DNA of 37,918 bases from Sulfuritalea sp. (lineage in GTDB: Bacteria > Pseudomonadota > Gammaproteobacteria > Burkholderiales > Rhodocyclaceae): NCBI GenBank assembly GCA_020048435.1, contig JAIFMO010000221.1, positions 1 to 37,918 on the forward strand, given 5' to 3'. A program made the translations under genes and the position numbers. Every line of letters starts with the position of its first letter. Position 1 is the first letter of the stretch. The notes beneath the pieces were generated by a model. It ran no database searches. It was given only the letters and a program-made list of their open reading frames with translations, and was not told the origin of the DNA. Below, piece by piece: positions 7,237 through 16,314 of this stretch.

Positions 7237-8562
7237 TCAGGCACCGCGTTCTCGATCGCGCAGAATCTCGGCTACTGTGAGGAAAGATCCGAAGGCGACG
7301 ATTCTATCATCACCCTGTGCGGCTTCCCGCGCATGGCGCAACGCGGCCAGCGGCGAAGGAAAACGCCCTTCTGCCGGGCAACCAGCCTGCCCGAGCGCCT
7401 CGGCCAAAAAGTCGGCGCTAGCGGCACGGGGGCCAGCGAGCGTACAGGGTAGCCAGTGGTCAACGCGATGCCTGATGGCGTCGATGACGCCGGTGATGTC
7501 CTTGTCCTTCATCATGCCAAAGACCGCCCAGGTGGCGGGGTGGAAACCCATATTGCCAAGATTGTCGGCCAGCACACGCGCCGCTTGGGGATTGTGGGCA
7601 ACATCGACCACCAGCGCCGGCCGCCCGGGCAGCACCTGAAAGCGGCCAGGCAGAGCGACTTCAAGCAGGCCGCGGCGGATGTCCTGCATGGCCACGGGTA
7701 ATTGGGGACGCAACGCATCGAGCGCGGCGAGCACGCAGGCGGCGTTGCCAAACTGGACGGCACCGCGCAGCGCGGGATAGGCGAGGCCGGAACGTTTGCC
7801 GCCGCGACCGTGGTATTGCCACTGGCCATCCTGCCGTTCATAGCCAAAGTCGCGACCGATAAGCAAGAAGTCGGCGCTAGCAGAACGGCAATGTTCGACC
7901 AGGCTCGTCGGTGGAGCGGCATCACCACAAATCGCCGGCTTGCCGGCGCGAAAGATGCCTGCCTTTTCGTAACCGATGGCCTCGCGCGTGGCGCCAAGGT
8001 AGTCCATGTGGTCGAGATCGACGCTGGTAACAATGGCAACATCGGGCTCATAGATATTGGTGGCGTCGAGACGGCCGCCCAGGCCCACTTCGAGGATGAC
8101 CGCGTCGAGCGGCTGCGCGGCGAAAACTTCCCAGGCCGCGAGGGTGCCGAACTCGAAATAGGTCAGCGGCACGGCATGACTGAACTCGTCGCCAAACTCG
8201 TCGCCAAATCCCGCGCCCCCGTTCCTGGCTACCGCGACCCGGGCAAAGCCCGCGCACAGCGCCGCATCGCCAACCGGCCGGCCGTCGATGCGCACGCGCT
8301 CGTTGTAGTGAAGCAGATGCGGCGAGGTGTAGAGCCCGACGCGATAACCGGCGCACAGCAAAATACGTTCGAGCATGGCGCAAGTGGACCCCTTGCCGTT
8401 GGTGCCGCCGACGAGGATGACGGGACAGGTCTGCCGCTGACCGAGACGCCGGGAAACTTCGCGCACCCGGTCGAGGCCCAGCGCGATGGGCTGGGCATGC
8501 TGACGCTCGATGTGGTCGAGCCAGTCGGGGAGGTTGTCGGGGGGTGAAGTCATTCGATCCAT
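7237..8562 (-). CDS. folC: bifunctional folylpolyglutamate synthase / dihydrofolate synthase
   Basis: Adds glutamate to dihydropteroate and to folates. It is a Mur-ligase-fold enzyme of 441 residues with the ATP loop VGGTNGKGST at residues 51-60, TSPHLLHYNERVRIDG, the folate-binding FEFGTLAAWEVF and VDLDHMDYLG, and the C-terminal LVVDVAHNPQAARVLA. Two starts 9 nt apart are possible (MDRM at 8562 or MTSPPDN at 8553); neither has a strong ribosome site. Odd features: two copies of the dispersed DNA motif lie inside the gene, both encoding S/A-SADFL, and a perfect 12-bp tandem duplication at 8183-8206 gives GDEFGDEF. accD, its normal upstream neighbour, is separated from it by a signalling cassette. 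Confidence 0.95.
   Translation of the reverse strand: MDRMTSPPDNLPDWLDHIERQHAQPIALGLDRVREVSRRLGQRQTCPVILVGGTNGKGSTCAMLERILLCAGYRVGLYTSPHLLHYNERVRIDGRPVGDAALCAGFARVAVARNGGAGFGDEFGDEFSHAVPLTYFEFGTLAAWEVFAAQPLDAVILEVGLGGRLDATNIYEPDVAIVTSVDLDHMDYLGATREAIGYEKAGIFRAGKPAICGDAAPPTSLVEHCRSASADFLLIGRDFGYERQDGQWQYHGRGGKRSGLAYPALRGAVQFGNAACVLAALDALRPQLPVAMQDIRRGLLEVALPGRFQVLPGRPALVVDVAHNPQAARVLADNLGNMGFHPATWAVFGMMKDKDITGVIDAIRHRVDHWLPCTLAGPRAASADFLAEALGQAGCPAEGRFPSPLAALRHAREAAQGDDRIVAFGSFLTVAEILRDRERGA
7406..7429 (+). repeat. dispersed motif, copy 2 (folC 3' part)
   Basis: An exact AAGTCGGCGCTAGC-N3-ACGG match with GGC as the variable triplet and an A-run in front. In folC it encodes RAASADFL, a different codon frame from that used in msrA. 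Confidence 0.85.
7865..7888 (+). repeat. dispersed motif, copy 3 (folC middle)
   Basis: An exact AAGTCGGCGCTAGC-N3-ACGG match with AGA as the variable triplet; the preceding A-run is interrupted by a G. In folC it encodes RSASADFL. It lies about 440 nt from copy 2. Confidence 0.83.
8183..8206. repeat. 12-bp perfect tandem duplication within folC
   Basis: Two identical adjacent copies of AACTCGTCGCCA. On the coding strand they give the repeated peptide GDEFGDEF, in a loop after VAVARNGGAGF. Being a multiple of three, the duplication keeps the reading frame. Confidence 0.85.
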
Positions 8563-8667
8563 TCAGTCATCGGGCGGGTAACTGATCATAATGCTGCCGC
8601 TCATGGATTCAGCGACTAGACCGTGTCTACCCGCGTTTGCAAACACCCAACAATGCGCGTTGTAGGA

Positions 8668-9078
8668 TTACTCAGTGACGTTGGTCGCCTTATGGTAGAT
8701 GTATTTTGGGTGAGCACACCCGCGGCCAAGCGCTTTACCAACAACTGCAACCAGTTCTTCGGTACTTACCGGCTTTCCGATGATGATATCCTCGCCAGAG
8801 AGTTTTTTCTCGTCATGCCTCAGCATCGCGGTGATGTAGACCACTTTGATGTGTTTCAGATCCGGGTCCGAATGTAGCAAGGCGGCCACTGCGCTGCCAA
8901 GTAAATCCGGCATCAGTATGTCCAGAAGGACCAGGTCGGGTTGGCATTTTCTGGCGACTTCGACGGCCAAACTTCCCTTGGTTTCCGTAAACACCTCGTA
9001 GACACCAGTTGATTCGAGCTTCAGTTTGAGCAACTCGAGCGTCTTCGGGTCATCATCTACGATCAGAATCTTTTTCAC
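8668..9078 (-). CDS. single-domain response regulator (CheY-like receiver)
   Basis: A stand-alone receiver domain of 136 residues. It has the acidic cluster DDD at residues 8-10, the phospho-acceptor Asp53 in VLLDILMPD, Thr83 in VYITA and Lys102 in GKPVS, so all residues needed for phosphorylation are present. No output domain follows; the tail HPKYIYHKATNVTE is unremarkable. The GTG start at 9078 is supported by GGGGGAG seven bases upstream. It is encoded downstream of an HDOD gene and a diguanylate cyclase gene on the same strand, so it may form one signalling unit with them. The cognate kinase is not in the window. Confidence 0.9.
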   Translation of the reverse strand: MKKILIVDDDPKTLELLKLKLESTGVYEVFTETKGSLAVEVARKCQPDLVLLDILMPDLLGSAVAALLHSDPDLKHIKVVYITAMLRHDEKKLSGEDIIIGKPVSTEELVAVVGKALGRGCAHPKYIYHKATNVTE

Positions 9079-9219
9079 GGCACTACTCCCCCTCGTTTAT
9101 GAAAATGATGATGGGAGCGCGGCACCTGATGTCTGGCGCTCTCTAATACAAAAGCATAGCCATCAAATTTAATCCGGTCTGTATGCCGGGACACAGAGTG
9201 ATTACGGTGTTGATCTGGG

Positions 9220-10095
9220 TTACTCGACGGTCTCAAGAATAGCTACGCCTGCCTCGCATAAGGCTGGCAGCTCATCCTCGCTGAGATCCAGAATTCTCAG
9301 GCAAGCGGGACCGAGTTTTTGCCATTCGCTCGTGCTGCTAAGTCCAGTAAGGCATTGCAGGATGTACTCCGCCGTCTGGCTGGTTGCGATCAGATATTGG
9401 CTGACGAGAGGGATTTTGGACTCGGCATGGTCGATAGCCAGCAACTCGTGATGACTTCTAATGCCCAGACAAATTTCCTCTGGCAAGGACCAATTCATGG
9501 CCAGTACATATCCGACCCGGGCATGATCGGTCTGGAAGTCACGTTGTTCGACATCAGTAAACGACAGTTCGGTTTCATGGTTGGCGCTGACGAGCGTCGC
9601 CACATAGCGCGAGTGCCGCCGTAACAGGATGGCAATTCCAATATCGCGGAACAACCCGAATGTATAGGCAACATCGGCTTGCAACATGGTCTTATGAACA
9701 TTCGTGGCAAGCCAGCCTGACAGCGCTGCGATCTGAGCCGAGGCATTCCAGAATCTCTCAAGTGCAGGAGTTACCGGAAATGACGCACGCAGACAGGCGA
9801 CGGCGATGGCTCGGCTGGCCACGTCAAGACCTAGCATGGTCAGCGCACGGCCGACGGAATGTACCTTGCTGCGAAGACCAAAGTAGGGTGAATTGACGGT
9901 CTTCATGAGACCGGCGGAAAGACTGACATCGGCAGCAATGATTTGACCCAAATACGAAAAGTTGGGATCCTCCTTGCGCATCTCTGCTACAACGCGGTCC
10001 ATGATGACGGGCCGTGGCGGGATACCAATATCCTTGATGGTTCGCTCAAAGGCGTCATCAATCAATGGGGGCTCGTGGGCGATTCCTATATCCAT
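9220..10095 (-). CDS. HDOD domain protein
   Basis: A 291-residue protein with an HDOD domain, a catalytically degenerate relative of HD phosphohydrolases found in signalling proteins. The recognisable core runs from about residue 20 to 220: NFSYLGQIIAADVSLSAGLMKTVNSPYFGL, then SVGRALTMLGLDVASRAIAVACLR, then SYTFGL-like AYTFGLFRDIGIAILL and ARVGYVLAMNWSLPEEICLGIRSHHE. No additional GGDEF, EAL or receiver domain is fused. It sits between a receiver gene and a diguanylate cyclase gene, a combination often seen in c-di-GMP or chemosensory networks. Sample lines here are near 52% G+C against about 62% in trpA, which hints at a separate origin. Output is unknown. Confidence 0.88.
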   Translation of the reverse strand: MDIGIAHEPPLIDDAFERTIKDIGIPPRPVIMDRVVAEMRKEDPNFSYLGQIIAADVSLSAGLMKTVNSPYFGLRSKVHSVGRALTMLGLDVASRAIAVACLRASFPVTPALERFWNASAQIAALSGWLATNVHKTMLQADVAYTFGLFRDIGIAILLRRHSRYVATLVSANHETELSFTDVEQRDFQTDHARVGYVLAMNWSLPEEICLGIRSHHELLAIDHAESKIPLVSQYLIATSQTAEYILQCLTGLSSTSEWQKLGPACLRILDLSEDELPALCEAGVAILETVE

Positions 10096-10167
10096 GAGAT
10101 TCTTCTGTCTTACCGTCTACCGGTGCTGTTGCGACCGCAACCAAATACCAAATGGCACGCCCAGCGG

Positions 10168-11187
10168 TTAACCCTTGGCAACAGTAACTCGATTGCGCCC
10201 CTCTTTTTTCGATGCGTACAGGGCAACATCGGCACGGGCAACAAAATCGGCGGCCAACTCGCCAGCCTTATAGCTGGCGACACCCAGCGAAACCGAAAAG
10301 TTCGCCGGCACCCAGTTATCCAATGAGTGCCTGATCCGGACTCGCTCGAAGTCGGTGCGGATCATTTCGGCGAGTTGGCACGCATCAACGGTGGACGTAT
10401 TGGGCAACAGGACGACGAACTCTTCTCCGCCGTAGCGCGCGGATCTGTTTTCGCCCTTGACGTTGTTCTTCATAATCTGCGCCACGGCCTGTATCACCTT
10501 GTCGCCGAACACGTGACCATAGGTGTCGTTGACTTGCTTGAAGTGGTCGATATCGGCCATGAGCAGGGTCGGCCCGCATAGGCCAGAGTCGGCGGCCGAT
10601 AAACAGGCAGCCAACTCGACGTCGAATCCGCGGCGATTCGTCAATCCGGTCAGGCCGTCGGTTAGCGCGTCTTCGCGTGCCTTTCCCACTAACTCTCGCA
10701 AGTTCTCGATTTCATTGCGACTCTCATCGAGGCGACCCTTGAGAGAGACGATGGAACCCTGCATGTTGCGCGTCAGGCCGAGAATGGAGTTGACGTTGTG
10801 GTTGGCGCCTGGATTGGACGACGACTGCTTGGTACACCATTCTTCAAGCGCATTGCCATACTGTCCGGCTTGATCGCCGGCCTGCGCGGCAGAACTCGAC
10901 ATTTCCGCCAATACTCTCTGAAAACCGTCGCTGAACTGTTGCGCGACCTGCTCGTTAATCTCGGCAACGTGCTTGTCGTAAAGATCATAGGTGAGTTTTT
11001 CATCGAGAACCGCACCATTCTGGAGGAGTTTGTCGATAGCCGCATTCAGGGCAGGATTGCCGCCTGCAACGTATTCGTACCAGACCGCAAAGCTGACCGG
11101 ATGCATCGCCGCTGCCTGCTTTGCCATCAATAACAGCGCATGTCCGAGATGCTCAGCGCTCTTTTCAACACTGTCGTGATATTTCAT
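10168..11187 (-). CDS. GGDEF diguanylate cyclase
   Basis: Likely makes cyclic di-GMP from two GTP. The 339-residue protein has an N-terminal all-helical region beginning MKYHDSVEKSAEHLGHALLLM with the HPVSFAVWYEYVAGGNPALNAAI block known from other proteobacterial cyclases, a predicted coiled coil (GRLDESRNEIENLRELVGKARED), and a C-terminal GGDEF domain with DGLTGLTNRRGFD, ADIDHFKQVNDTYGH and the active-site RYGGEEF at about 253-257. The feedback I-site RxxD is absent: the equivalent residues read KGEN. The start at 11187 is chosen over 11199 because GGAGGGCGAC, an excellent ribosome site, lies between the two ATGs. The gene is probably soluble and co-transcribed with the HDOD gene, 72 nt downstream. 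Confidence 0.92.
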   Translation of the reverse strand: MKYHDSVEKSAEHLGHALLLMAKQAAAMHPVSFAVWYEYVAGGNPALNAAIDKLLQNGAVLDEKLTYDLYDKHVAEINEQVAQQFSDGFQRVLAEMSSSAAQAGDQAGQYGNALEEWCTKQSSSNPGANHNVNSILGLTRNMQGSIVSLKGRLDESRNEIENLRELVGKAREDALTDGLTGLTNRRGFDVELAACLSAADSGLCGPTLLMADIDHFKQVNDTYGHVFGDKVIQAVAQIMKNNVKGENRSARYGGEEFVVLLPNTSTVDACQLAEMIRTDFERVRIRHSLDNWVPANFSVSLGVASYKAGELAADFVARADVALYASKKEGRNRVTVAKG

Positions 11188-11380
11188 GTCGCCCTCCATG
11201 ATTTTCGCCGCCCGCCAAACTTCCCCAAGCGATAACTGGTCAGGAAGTTTCCGCGCAATGCGTTATCCGATCTGTTCGACGACAAACATAGGATGGTCCT
11301 GTCGCAATAATTGACGACAGTCGTGTGGGGGCTTAACTCAACGGACGGAGTTGGCCGCTATGTCCTTCCAACCTTTCGCG

Positions 11381-11403
11381 AAAAGTCGGCGCTAGCGACA
11401 CGG
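11381..11403 (+). repeat. dispersed motif, copy 4 (intergenic, accD to cyclase gene)
   Basis: An exact AAGTCGGCGCTAGC-N3-ACGG match with GAC as the variable triplet, in the 283-nt non-coding gap between the accD stop and the cyclase start. Apart from this motif and short A/T-rich imperfect inverted repeats near 11310-11335, I see nothing definite in the gap. Confidence 0.85.
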
Positions 11404-11470
11404 CGATAGCATTCAGGCTGCGGCTGGTTTGCCGATCCCCGCCCCGCCGAGCGAGACCCGGCACTCACGA

Positions 11471-12327
<857 letters not shown>

Positions 12328-12331
<4 letters not shown>

Positions 12332-13164
12332 GCGGGTTCCCCCTCTGTGCTCACCTTGGCAATAATTTTCGCGTCCATGGCCTCGCGCACGCCGCGCAGG
12401 AAGGCGGTTACGCGCGCCGGCGCTTCACCCGGCGGACTCTGTTCGATGGTTTCGATGATCTTGCTGCCGATCACCACAGCATCGGCCACATCGGCGATGC
12501 GGGAGGCAGAGGCCGCATCGCGAATGCCGAAACCGACACCGACCGGCATGCCAACCTTTTCGCGGATAGAGGGAATGCGGCGCGCCACTTCGTCAAGGTC
12601 GATGGTGGCCGAACCGGTGACGCCCTTGAGCGAAACGTAATAGATATAGCCACTGCCCATGCTGGCGACTTGGGCGTAGCGCACGTCGCCCGATGTCGGC
12701 GCCAGCAGGAAAATGGGATCGAGCCCCGCCTGTTTGAGCACGGACGAGAACTCGACACATTCTTCGGGCGGGTAATCGACGATCAGAGCGCCGTCGACAC
12801 CGGCGGCCTTGGCGTCCCGGGCGAAGTCTTCGATGCCGTAAGCCTCGACCGGATTGGCGTAACCCATCAGCACCACCGGCGTCGTCGCGTCCTGTTTCCT
12901 GAATTCGCGCACCATGCCAAGCACGATACGCAAGGAAACTCCGTAAGCCAGCGCCCGCTCGGAAGCACGTTGAATGGTCGGGCCATCGGCCATCGGGTCG
13001 GAAAACGGCACGCCGAGCTCAATGATGTCGGCCCCGCCCGCGACCAACGCGCGCATCAGCGGCAGCGTCTGCCCCGGCTCGGGGTCGCCGGCGGTGATAA
13101 AGGGAATCAGCGCCTTGCGACCCTGATTATTGAGTGCTGCGAACTTACTGGCAATACGACTCAT
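12328..13164 (-). CDS. trpA: tryptophan synthase alpha subunit
   Basis: Cleaves indole-3-glycerol phosphate to indole and glyceraldehyde 3-phosphate. The protein is 278 residues with start [11 protein letters not shown]; the longer ORF in the track adds 44 unlikely residues. Catalytic Glu49 ([11 protein letters not shown]) and Asp60 (MADGPT) fall at exactly the numbering of the E. coli enzyme. Other family blocks are [19 protein letters not shown] and [11 protein letters not shown]. It overlaps accD by 4 nt. Unusually, it is separated from trpB by a hicAB pair; the 59-nt gap upstream is longer than any other gap in this gene run. Confidence 0.97.
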
Positions 13165-13223
13165 TCGATCATCCAAGGCAAATAGGCGGCATCTGTGACA
13201 GGAAACAAGGGATCGGCACGATG

Positions 13224-13439
13224 TCAGGCAAAAATCAACCGTGCACCCTTGGGCTCCGGGATAGGTCGGCCGAATTCGCGAGCCGTGTCGAGCCAAAGTG
13301 CAATCGCATCGCCGATATTGGCGAGCGCATCGCTCCGGCTGGCGCCGTGGGCCATACAGCCCGGCAGTTCCGGCACATCGGCGACAAAGGAAGCGTCGAC
13401 GTCACTCCAGTAGATGATGACCTCGTAGCGATCCATCAT
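13224..13439 (-). CDS. hicB: HicB-family antitoxin (short form)
   Basis: The likely antitoxin to the adjacent HicA-like toxin. It is 71 residues, starting [32 protein letters not shown], the degenerate RNase-H-fold HicB core, with [19 protein letters not shown] following. It ends soon after [13 protein letters not shown], so the C-terminal DNA-binding domain found in longer HicB proteins is missing; self-repression by HicB alone is therefore doubtful. The start codon overlaps the hicA stop by 4 nt (ATGA type), indicating translational coupling. The gene sits inside the trp cluster between trpB and trpA. Confidence 0.87.
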   Translation of the reverse strand: MMDRYEVIIYWSDVDASFVADVPELPGCMAHGASRSDALANIGDAIALWLDTAREFGRPIPEPKGARLIFA

Positions 13440-13690
13440 TCCTCCTTCGCCAACCGATATTTCACTATAACGGCACGAACCTGCCTCACCTGGTAGGGCT
13501 TGGCCTTGTTGCCGTCGCGCTGCAAATTGAGGAGTTCGCTCACCCCTTCGCGCCGATACATGTGATGACTCCCTCTGATCCTCTCTTCAAAGTCAAGCCC
13601 TTTCAGCAGGTCGCACATCTCGTCGAAACCGATATTCGCGTCGGCCAGCCCGCCGAGTATCCGTAACAATAGCTTGTCATCGCGCCCCAT
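13436..13690 (-). CDS. hicA: HicA-family toxin
   Basis: A probable mRNA interferase of the HicA family, which has a double-stranded-RNA-binding fold. The 84-residue product carries RIRGSHHMYRREGV with the presumed catalytic His42 or His43, followed by LLNLQRDGNKAKPYQVRQVRAVIVKYRL. It belongs to the somewhat longer HicA variants with an N-terminal helical extension (DDKLLLRILGGLADANIGFDEMCDLLKGL). It begins only 2 nt after the trpB stop and overlaps hicB by 4 nt, the usual toxin-first order. Transcription is therefore probably driven from the trp operon, unless a promoter hides within trpB. Confidence 0.87.
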   Translation of the reverse strand: MGRDDKLLLRILGGLADANIGFDEMCDLLKGLDFEERIRGSHHMYRREGVSELLNLQRDGNKAKPYQVRQVRAVIVKYRLAKEE

Positions 13691-13692
13691 TC

Positions 13693-14895
13693 TCAGAATT
13701 GGATGCCGGACTTTTCGGCGACGGTGTGCATATCCTTGTCACCACGACCAGAGAGGTTGACCAGCAGAAGCTGGTCTTTCGCCAGCGTCGGTGCCAGCTT
13801 GGCAGCGTAGGCCACGGCGTGACTCGATTCGAGCGCCGGGATAATGCCTTCATAGCGGCAGAGATCGTGGAAGGCCTGCAGTGCTTCGTCGTCGGTGATG
13901 GTGACGTACTCGGCGCGACCGGAATCCTTGAGCCAGGCATGCTCGGGACCGACGCCGGGGTAGTCGAGGCCGGCCGAGACCGAATGCGTCTCGATGATCT
14001 GGCCGTTGGCGTCCTGTAGCAGGTAGGTCCGGTTGCCGTGCAGCACGCCGGGGCGACCCGCGGTCAGCGAGGCGGCATGCTTGCCGCTGTCTAGACCATG
14101 ACCTGCCGCTTCGACGCCAATCAGTTTCACGCCCGGGTGCGGAATGTAGGAATAGAAAATACCCATCGCGTTGGAGCCGCCGCCGACACAGGCGATCACC
14201 TGGTCGGGCTGACGATTGGCCAGTTCAGGCATTTGCGTCAGGCATTCCTCGCCGATTACCGACTGGAAATCGCGCACCATCATCGGATACGGGTGGGGAC
14301 CGGCGACCGTGCCGATAATATAGAACGTGTTGCCAACGTTGGTCACCCAGTCGCGCATGGCTTCGTTCAGCGCATCTTTCAGTGTCTTCGAACCGGACTC
14401 TACGGGTACGACGGTCGCGCCCAGCAACTTCATGCGATAGACGTTGGCAGCCTGCCGCCGAATGTCCTCGCTACCCATGTAGACCACGCATTCCATGCCG
14501 TAGCGCGCCGCCACGGTAGCGGTGGCAACACCATGCTGGCCAGCGCCGGTTTCGGCGATCACCCGCGGCTTGCCCATGCGCCGCGCCAGCAGAGCCTGAC
14601 CAATGCAGTTATTTATCTTGTGGGCGCCGGTGTGGTTGAGGTCTTCGCGCTTGAGGTAAATCTGCGCGCCGCCCAATAAATCCGACCAGCGCCTGGCGTG
14701 ATAGATAGGGCTCGGGCGGCCGACGTAATGCTTGAGTTCGGACTCAAATTCGGCTCGGAAAACCGGATCGTGCTGTGCCGCTGTGTAGGCCAGGCGCAAT
14801 TCTTCCAGCGCCGGCATCAGGGTTTCCGCAACAAAAATGCCGCCAAACTTGCCGAAGTGGCCGCGTTCATCGGGTAACTTGTAAATATCAGACAT
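13693..14895 (-). CDS. trpB: tryptophan synthase beta subunit
   Basis: Condenses indole with serine to give tryptophan. The product is 400 residues and starts [19 protein letters not shown]; the longer ORF start is rejected because it would run through trpF. PLP-binding Lys93 lies in [15 protein letters not shown] and the phosphate-binding loop is [12 protein letters not shown]. Further family signatures are [11 protein letters not shown] and [14 protein letters not shown]. Its start overlaps the end of trpF by 8 nt. Full length and intact. Confidence 0.97.
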   Translation of the reverse strand: MSDIYKLPDERGHFGKFGGIFVAETLMPALEELRLAYTAAQHDPVFRAEFESELKHYVGRPSPIYHARRWSDLLGGAQIYLKREDLNHTGAHKINNCIGQALLARRMGKPRVIAETGAGQHGVATATVAARYGMECVVYMGSEDIRRQAANVYRMKLLGATVVPVESGSKTLKDALNEAMRDWVTNVGNTFYIIGTVAGPHPYPMMVRDFQSVIGEECLTQMPELANRQPDQVIACVGGGSNAMGIFYSYIPHPGVKLIGVEAAGHGLDSGKHAASLTAGRPGVLHGNRTYLLQDANGQIIETHSVSAGLDYPGVGPEHAWLKDSGRAEYVTITDDEALQAFHDLCRYEGIIPALESSHAVAYAAKLAPTLAKDQLLLVNLSGRGDKDMHTVAEKSGIQF

Positions 14896-15538
14896 CTGCC
14901 CGCCAATCCGTTCGAGAATCCGCTGTTCGCACTGCCGCCACAAACGCGGCGATCTTGCCGGCATCCTTGATGCCTTTGGCCAGTTCAACGCCACTACTCA
15001 CATCCACCGCCCAAGGCCGCAAGTTGACGATGGCTTCCAGCACGTTACCCGCATTTAGCCCGCCAGATAAAACCAGAGGCTGCGGCAATCCTGCCGGAAT
15101 CAAGCGCCAGTCGAAGGTTTGTCCGGCACCGCCGTAACCCTCGACATAGGCATCAAGCAAGATTGCCTGGGCCGAAGGAAATGAGCGGGCGTATTCTAAC
15201 AAATCGAACCCTGGCCGCATCCGGGCGGCCTTGAGATAGGGCTTTCCGAACTGACCGCAGTAAGCAGCGTCCTCGTCGCCATGGAATTGCAACAATTCGA
15301 GCGGCACCGCAGCCAGAATCTCGCGCACGACAGCCGCTTCGGCATTAACGAACAGGCCGACACGACTAACGAAGGGCGGCATGTGCGCCACCAGTTCGGC
15401 GGCCGTCGCCACATCGACAAAACGAGGGCTCGGCGGATAGAAGACAAAACCGAGCGCATCGGCACCGGCCTTTACTGCTATTTGCAAATCATCCGTGCGG
15501 GTGATGCCACAAATCTTTATGCGGGTTCTCGCGTTCAT
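14888..15538 (-). CDS. trpF: phosphoribosylanthranilate isomerase
   Basis: Converts phosphoribosylanthranilate to CdRP in tryptophan synthesis, a TIM-barrel isomerase. It is 216 residues from [14 protein letters not shown], with catalytic Cys in KICGIT and Asp in [13 protein letters not shown], and the phosphate site [12 protein letters not shown] plus AVDVSSGVE. The start at 15538 forms a 4-nt overlap with truA, preferred over the track start, which lies upstream within truA. Its stop overlaps trpB by 8 nt. The trpF-trpB-trpA order is conserved; trpE, trpG, trpD and trpC are not in the window. Confidence 0.96.
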   Translation of the reverse strand: MNARTRIKICGITRTDDLQIAVKAGADALGFVFYPPSPRFVDVATAAELVAHMPPFVSRVGLFVNAEAAVVREILAAVPLELLQFHGDEDAAYCGQFGKPYLKAARMRPGFDLLEYARSFPSAQAILLDAYVEGYGGAGQTFDWRLIPAGLPQPLVLSGGLNAGNVLEAIVNLRPWAVDVSSGVELAKGIKDAGKIAAFVAAVRTADSRTDWRADV

Positions 15539-16314
15539 GGGCGGATGATACCGCCCCGGGACGGTGGCAAACCCCATTCGGGCGGGTAATCGACGCCAAC
15601 AAAATAGAGACCGGCGGGATCGAAGGTTGCCGCCGCGCGGGTGCGATCACGGCTGACCAACAATTCGCCGACCCATTCGGGCGATTGCTTGCCTTTCCCC
15701 ACGGCAATCAGAGTGCCGACGAAGTTGCGCACCATGTGATGCAGGAAGGCCGACGCGCGAAAGTCGAACAGCAACATATCGCCCTCCCGTGCGATGTCGG
15801 CGCGATGGAGTTGCTTGATCGGCGACCTGGCTTGGCACTCGGCGGCACGAAAAGCCGAAAAATCGTGTTCGCCCAGCAACAACCTGGCGCCATTACGCAT
15901 GGCATCGACATCCAATGGCAGATGGAACCAGCCGACGCGACCATGCTGCATGGCAGGACGAACCGGACGATTTAGCAGCAAGTAGCGGTAGCTACGCGAG
16001 ATGGCGCAGAAGCGGGCGTGAAAATCATTGGCTACCGGCATCGCCCAACGCACGGCGATCTGTGGCGGCAGATTGGCGTTTACGCCGCGTATCCAGGCAC
16101 TATCGGGTCGTTTGGCAGTGGTATCGAAATGTACGATCTGTTCCAGTGCGTGCACCCCGGCATCCGTGCGCCCCGCGCAGGCGATGCGGATTTCGGCACC
16201 GGCAATTTTAGATAACGCATGCTCGACGGCATCCTGTACGGTATTACCGTGCGCTTGAGACTGCCAGCCCGAGAAAGCGGTGCCGTCGTACTCGATGCCG
16301 AGCGCAATTCTCAC
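15535..16314 (-). CDS. truA: tRNA pseudouridine(38-40) synthase
   Basis: Makes pseudouridine at positions 38-40 of the tRNA anticodon arm. The 259-residue protein starts with GTG: VRIALGIEYDGTAFSGWQSQ, the typical TruA opening. Catalytic Asp51 sits in CAGRTDAGVHALEQ. Later blocks, RSYRYLLLNRP, FSAFRAAECQARSP and FLHHMVRNFVGTLIAVGKG, are characteristic. The GTG overlaps the upstream stop as GTGA, and its own stop overlaps trpF by 4 nt, so translation is coupled along the run. The track ORF extends 49 codons upstream of this, without homology. Confidence 0.95.
   Translation of the reverse strand: MRIALGIEYDGTAFSGWQSQAHGNTVQDAVEHALSKIAGAEIRIACAGRTDAGVHALEQIVHFDTTAKRPDSAWIRGVNANLPPQIAVRWAMPVANDFHARFCAISRSYRYLLLNRPVRPAMQHGRVGWFHLPLDVDAMRNGARLLLGEHDFSAFRAAECQARSPIKQLHRADIAREGDMLLFDFRASAFLHHMVRNFVGTLIAVGKGKQSPEWVGELLVSRDRTRAAATFDPAGLYFVGVDYPPEWGLPPSRGGIIRP

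Noticed and set aside
11305-11335. Imperfect inverted repeats (CTGTCG...CGACAG) upstream of the cyclase gene as an operator or terminator
   Set aside because: Six-base arms with a 10-nt loop and no T-tract are too weak to call.
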